In this document: positions 4,956 to 6,257 of the stretch, piece after piece
How positions within the stretch are numbered: the stretch's first letter is position 1
Layout: the number at the start of each line of letters is the position of its first letter
Assembly: GCA_020442235.1 (NCBI GenBank)
Contig: JAGRKQ010000207.1
Location: 2,546-8,802, forward strand
Length of the DNA stretch: 6,257 bases
Direction: 5' to 3'
DNA from: Hyphomicrobiaceae bacterium
Lineage (GTDB): Bacteria > Pseudomonadota > Alphaproteobacteria > Rhizobiales > MH13
Position numbers and translations under genes: made by a program
Notes under the pieces: generated by a model
What the model saw: the letters and a program-made list of their open reading frames with translations, nothing else
Told to the model about the DNA's origin: nothing
Databases searched by the model: none

Positions 4956-6257
4956 TCAGCCGGTGTAACGGTCGGCCGCGCTCACCACGGAGGAGGAACG
5001 CAGCTGCGCCAGGATGCGGTTGAGGTGTTTCACATCGCTGACTTCAAGTTCAATGCGCATATCGGTGAAATCGCCGCTTCGGCGTGTCATCTGCAACGTG
5101 TCCACATTGGCGCGGTTTTCGGCAATCATCGAGGCGATGGTGGCGAGCGTTCCGGGCTCATTGATGGCGGTGACGTCAATGGTGGCGGCAAAGCGCTGCT
5201 GGTCGCCGATGTCCACGTCCCAGCGCACATCGAGCCAGCGCTCCGGTGTGCCGTCGAACTGCGACAGCTGCGGGGAATGGATGGGATAGACGGTGATGCC
5301 CTCGCCCGGCGTCAGGATCCCCACGATCCGGTCACCGGGGATGGCGCCGCCCTCGGGGGCAAAGCGGATCGGCATGTCGCCCTTCAGGCCGCGGATCGGC
5401 AACGCCTTGCCATTGGCCTCGCCCTTCTTCCTGAAACCGGGAAAGCGGAACTGGAGGCTTGAGCTTTTCTTCAGCCCGAACCAGCCATCGGCGCTGTCCG
5501 GCGCGGGGCCAGTGCGGCGATGGCCGTCATCCTCGGGCGAAACGGCCTTCAGGACATCTTCCGAAGACAGCTCGCCCCGTCCGACCGCGGCATAGATGTC
5601 CTCCAGCGTCTTGTGGGCAAGACGGCCCGCCATCATTTCCAGCTGGGTCTCGTCGAGCTTGATCTCCATGCGCTTGAAGGCCCGTTCCAGAACCTGCTTA
5701 CCCAGCCCGGCATATTGGCGCCGCACCGCCAGTTTCGTCGCCCGCCGGATCGCGCCGCGCGCCTTGCCGGTCACCGCGATTTGCTCCCAGGCCGGAGACG
5801 GAACCTGTGCCGGCGAGGTGATGACCTCCACTTCGTCGCCGTTCTGCAAGGGCGTGAACAGCGGCATCAGACGGCCATTGATCTTGCAACCGACGCAGGT
5901 GTCGCCGACCACGGTGTGGACAGCATAGGCGAAATCGATGGAGGTGGCGCCGCGCGGCAGCGCAATCACCCGCCCCTTCGGCGTGAAACAGAAAACCTGA
6001 TCCTGAAAAAGCTCCAGCTTGGTGTTTTCCAGAAAGTCTTCAGCGCCCTCGTCGCTGTCGAGCAGTTCCACGGTGCGGCGCAGCCAGGAAAAGGCGCGGC
6101 TGTCGCTGAGGCGCTGTTCGGGACGCGAGCGGCCGCTGCCATCGTCCTTGTAGAGCGCATGCGCGGCGATGCCGTATTCGGCGACCTGATCCATTTCATG
6201 CGTGCGAATCTGCAATTCCACGCGCTGCGATCGCGGGCCGATCACCGTCGTGTGCAA
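4956..6257 (-). CDS. rsh: Bifunctional (p)ppGpp synthetase/hydrolase, C-terminal part (partial)
   Basis: This is the last 433 codons of a RelA/SpoT-family gene cut by the right edge; the first codon seen, TTG, is an internal leucine. Rsh makes and degrades (p)ppGpp in response to starvation, and most alphaproteobacteria have a single long bifunctional enzyme. Visible parts in order (fragment numbering): the end of the synthetase domain with LHTTVIGP and [21 protein letters not shown] (1-33); a TGS domain at about 75-145 ([36 protein letters not shown]); a helical region at about 150-240; a conserved-cysteine-type region at about 293-345 containing [20 protein letters not shown]; and a C-terminal ACT domain at about 355-430 ([20 protein letters not shown]). 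The usual Cys-Cys, His and Cys of that region are replaced (see findings). The hydrolase domain and most of the synthetase domain are outside the window. The symbol could equally be relA or spoT. Confidence 0.95.
   Translation of the reverse strand: MHTTVIGPRSQRVELQIRTHEMDQVAEYGIAAHALYKDDGSGRSRPEQRLSDSRAFSWLRRTVELLDSDEGAEDFLENTKLELFQDQVFCFTPKGRVIALPRGATSIDFAYAVHTVVGDTCVGCKINGRLMPLFTPLQNGDEVEVITSPAQVPSPAWEQIAVTGKARGAIRRATKLAVRRQYAGLGKQVLERAFKRMEIKLDETQLEMMAGRLAHKTLEDIYAAVGRGELSSEDVLKAVSPEDDGHRRTGPAPDSADGWFGLKKSSSLQFRFPGFRKKGEANGKALPIRGLKGDMPIRFAPEGGAIPGDRIVGILTPGEGITVYPIHSPQLSQFDGTPERWLDVRWDVDIGDQQRFAATIDVTAINEPGTLATIASMIAENRANVDTLQMTRRSGDFTDMRIELEVSDVKHLNRILAQLRSSSVVSAADRYTG

Noticed and set aside
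4899..5462. A 187-codon plus-strand frame opposite the 3' end of rsh
   Set aside because: The minus-strand reading gives the conserved ACT and adjoining domains of Rsh. The antisense frame is explained by codon bias.
1..6257. CRISPR array, insertion sequence, tRNA, riboswitch or defence system
   Set aside because: Coding sequence covers nearly the whole window, no gap exceeds 67 nt, no direct-repeat series was seen and every gene but one belongs to a known housekeeping family.

Overview
The window is a compact block of eight housekeeping genes, all on the minus strand and almost without intergenic space. The high GC content, the protein sequences and the gene order (rsh, pyrE, DUF2062 gene, acpS, lepB, rnc, era, recO, parC) point to an alphaproteobacterium, most likely of the order Hyphomicrobiales (Rhizobiales). 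I cannot name a genus from this sequence. I see no mobile element, CRISPR array, tRNA, rRNA or sign of recent gene transfer.

Layout in the direction of transcription (right to left): the 3' part of rsh (ppGpp synthetase/hydrolase, cut by the right edge) ends at 4956. After 25 nt comes pyrE (4930-4340), then after 9 nt a DUF2062 membrane protein gene (4330-3698), which overlaps acpS by 4 nt (3701-3294). A 67-nt gap, the longest in the window, precedes lepB (3226-2477). After 4 nt comes rnc (2472-1771), which overlaps era by one base (ATG at 1771; a GTG at 1774 would give a 4-nt overlap). After 6 nt comes recO (838-113), and after 32 nt the first 26 codons of parC (from 80, cut by the left edge). 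No gap exceeds 67 nt, and I see no convincing rho-independent terminator between genes, so a single long transcript or a series of overlapping ones is likely.

The genes link several growth functions: the stringent-response alarmone (Rsh), UMP synthesis (PyrE), activation of acyl carrier protein for lipid synthesis (AcpS), signal peptide removal at the inner membrane (LepB), rRNA and other dsRNA processing (RNase III), 30S ribosome maturation (Era), recombinational repair (RecO) and chromosome decatenation (ParC). Co-expression in proportion to growth rate is a reasonable inference, but the sequence does not prove it.

I looked for an undescribed system and did not find one. The points worth a second look are small: the uncharacterised DUF2062 protein inside the operon, an Rsh regulatory region without the usual Cys/His residues, a non-consensus residue beside the LepB active serine, the gene order without pdxJ, and the possibility of a second promoter before lepB.
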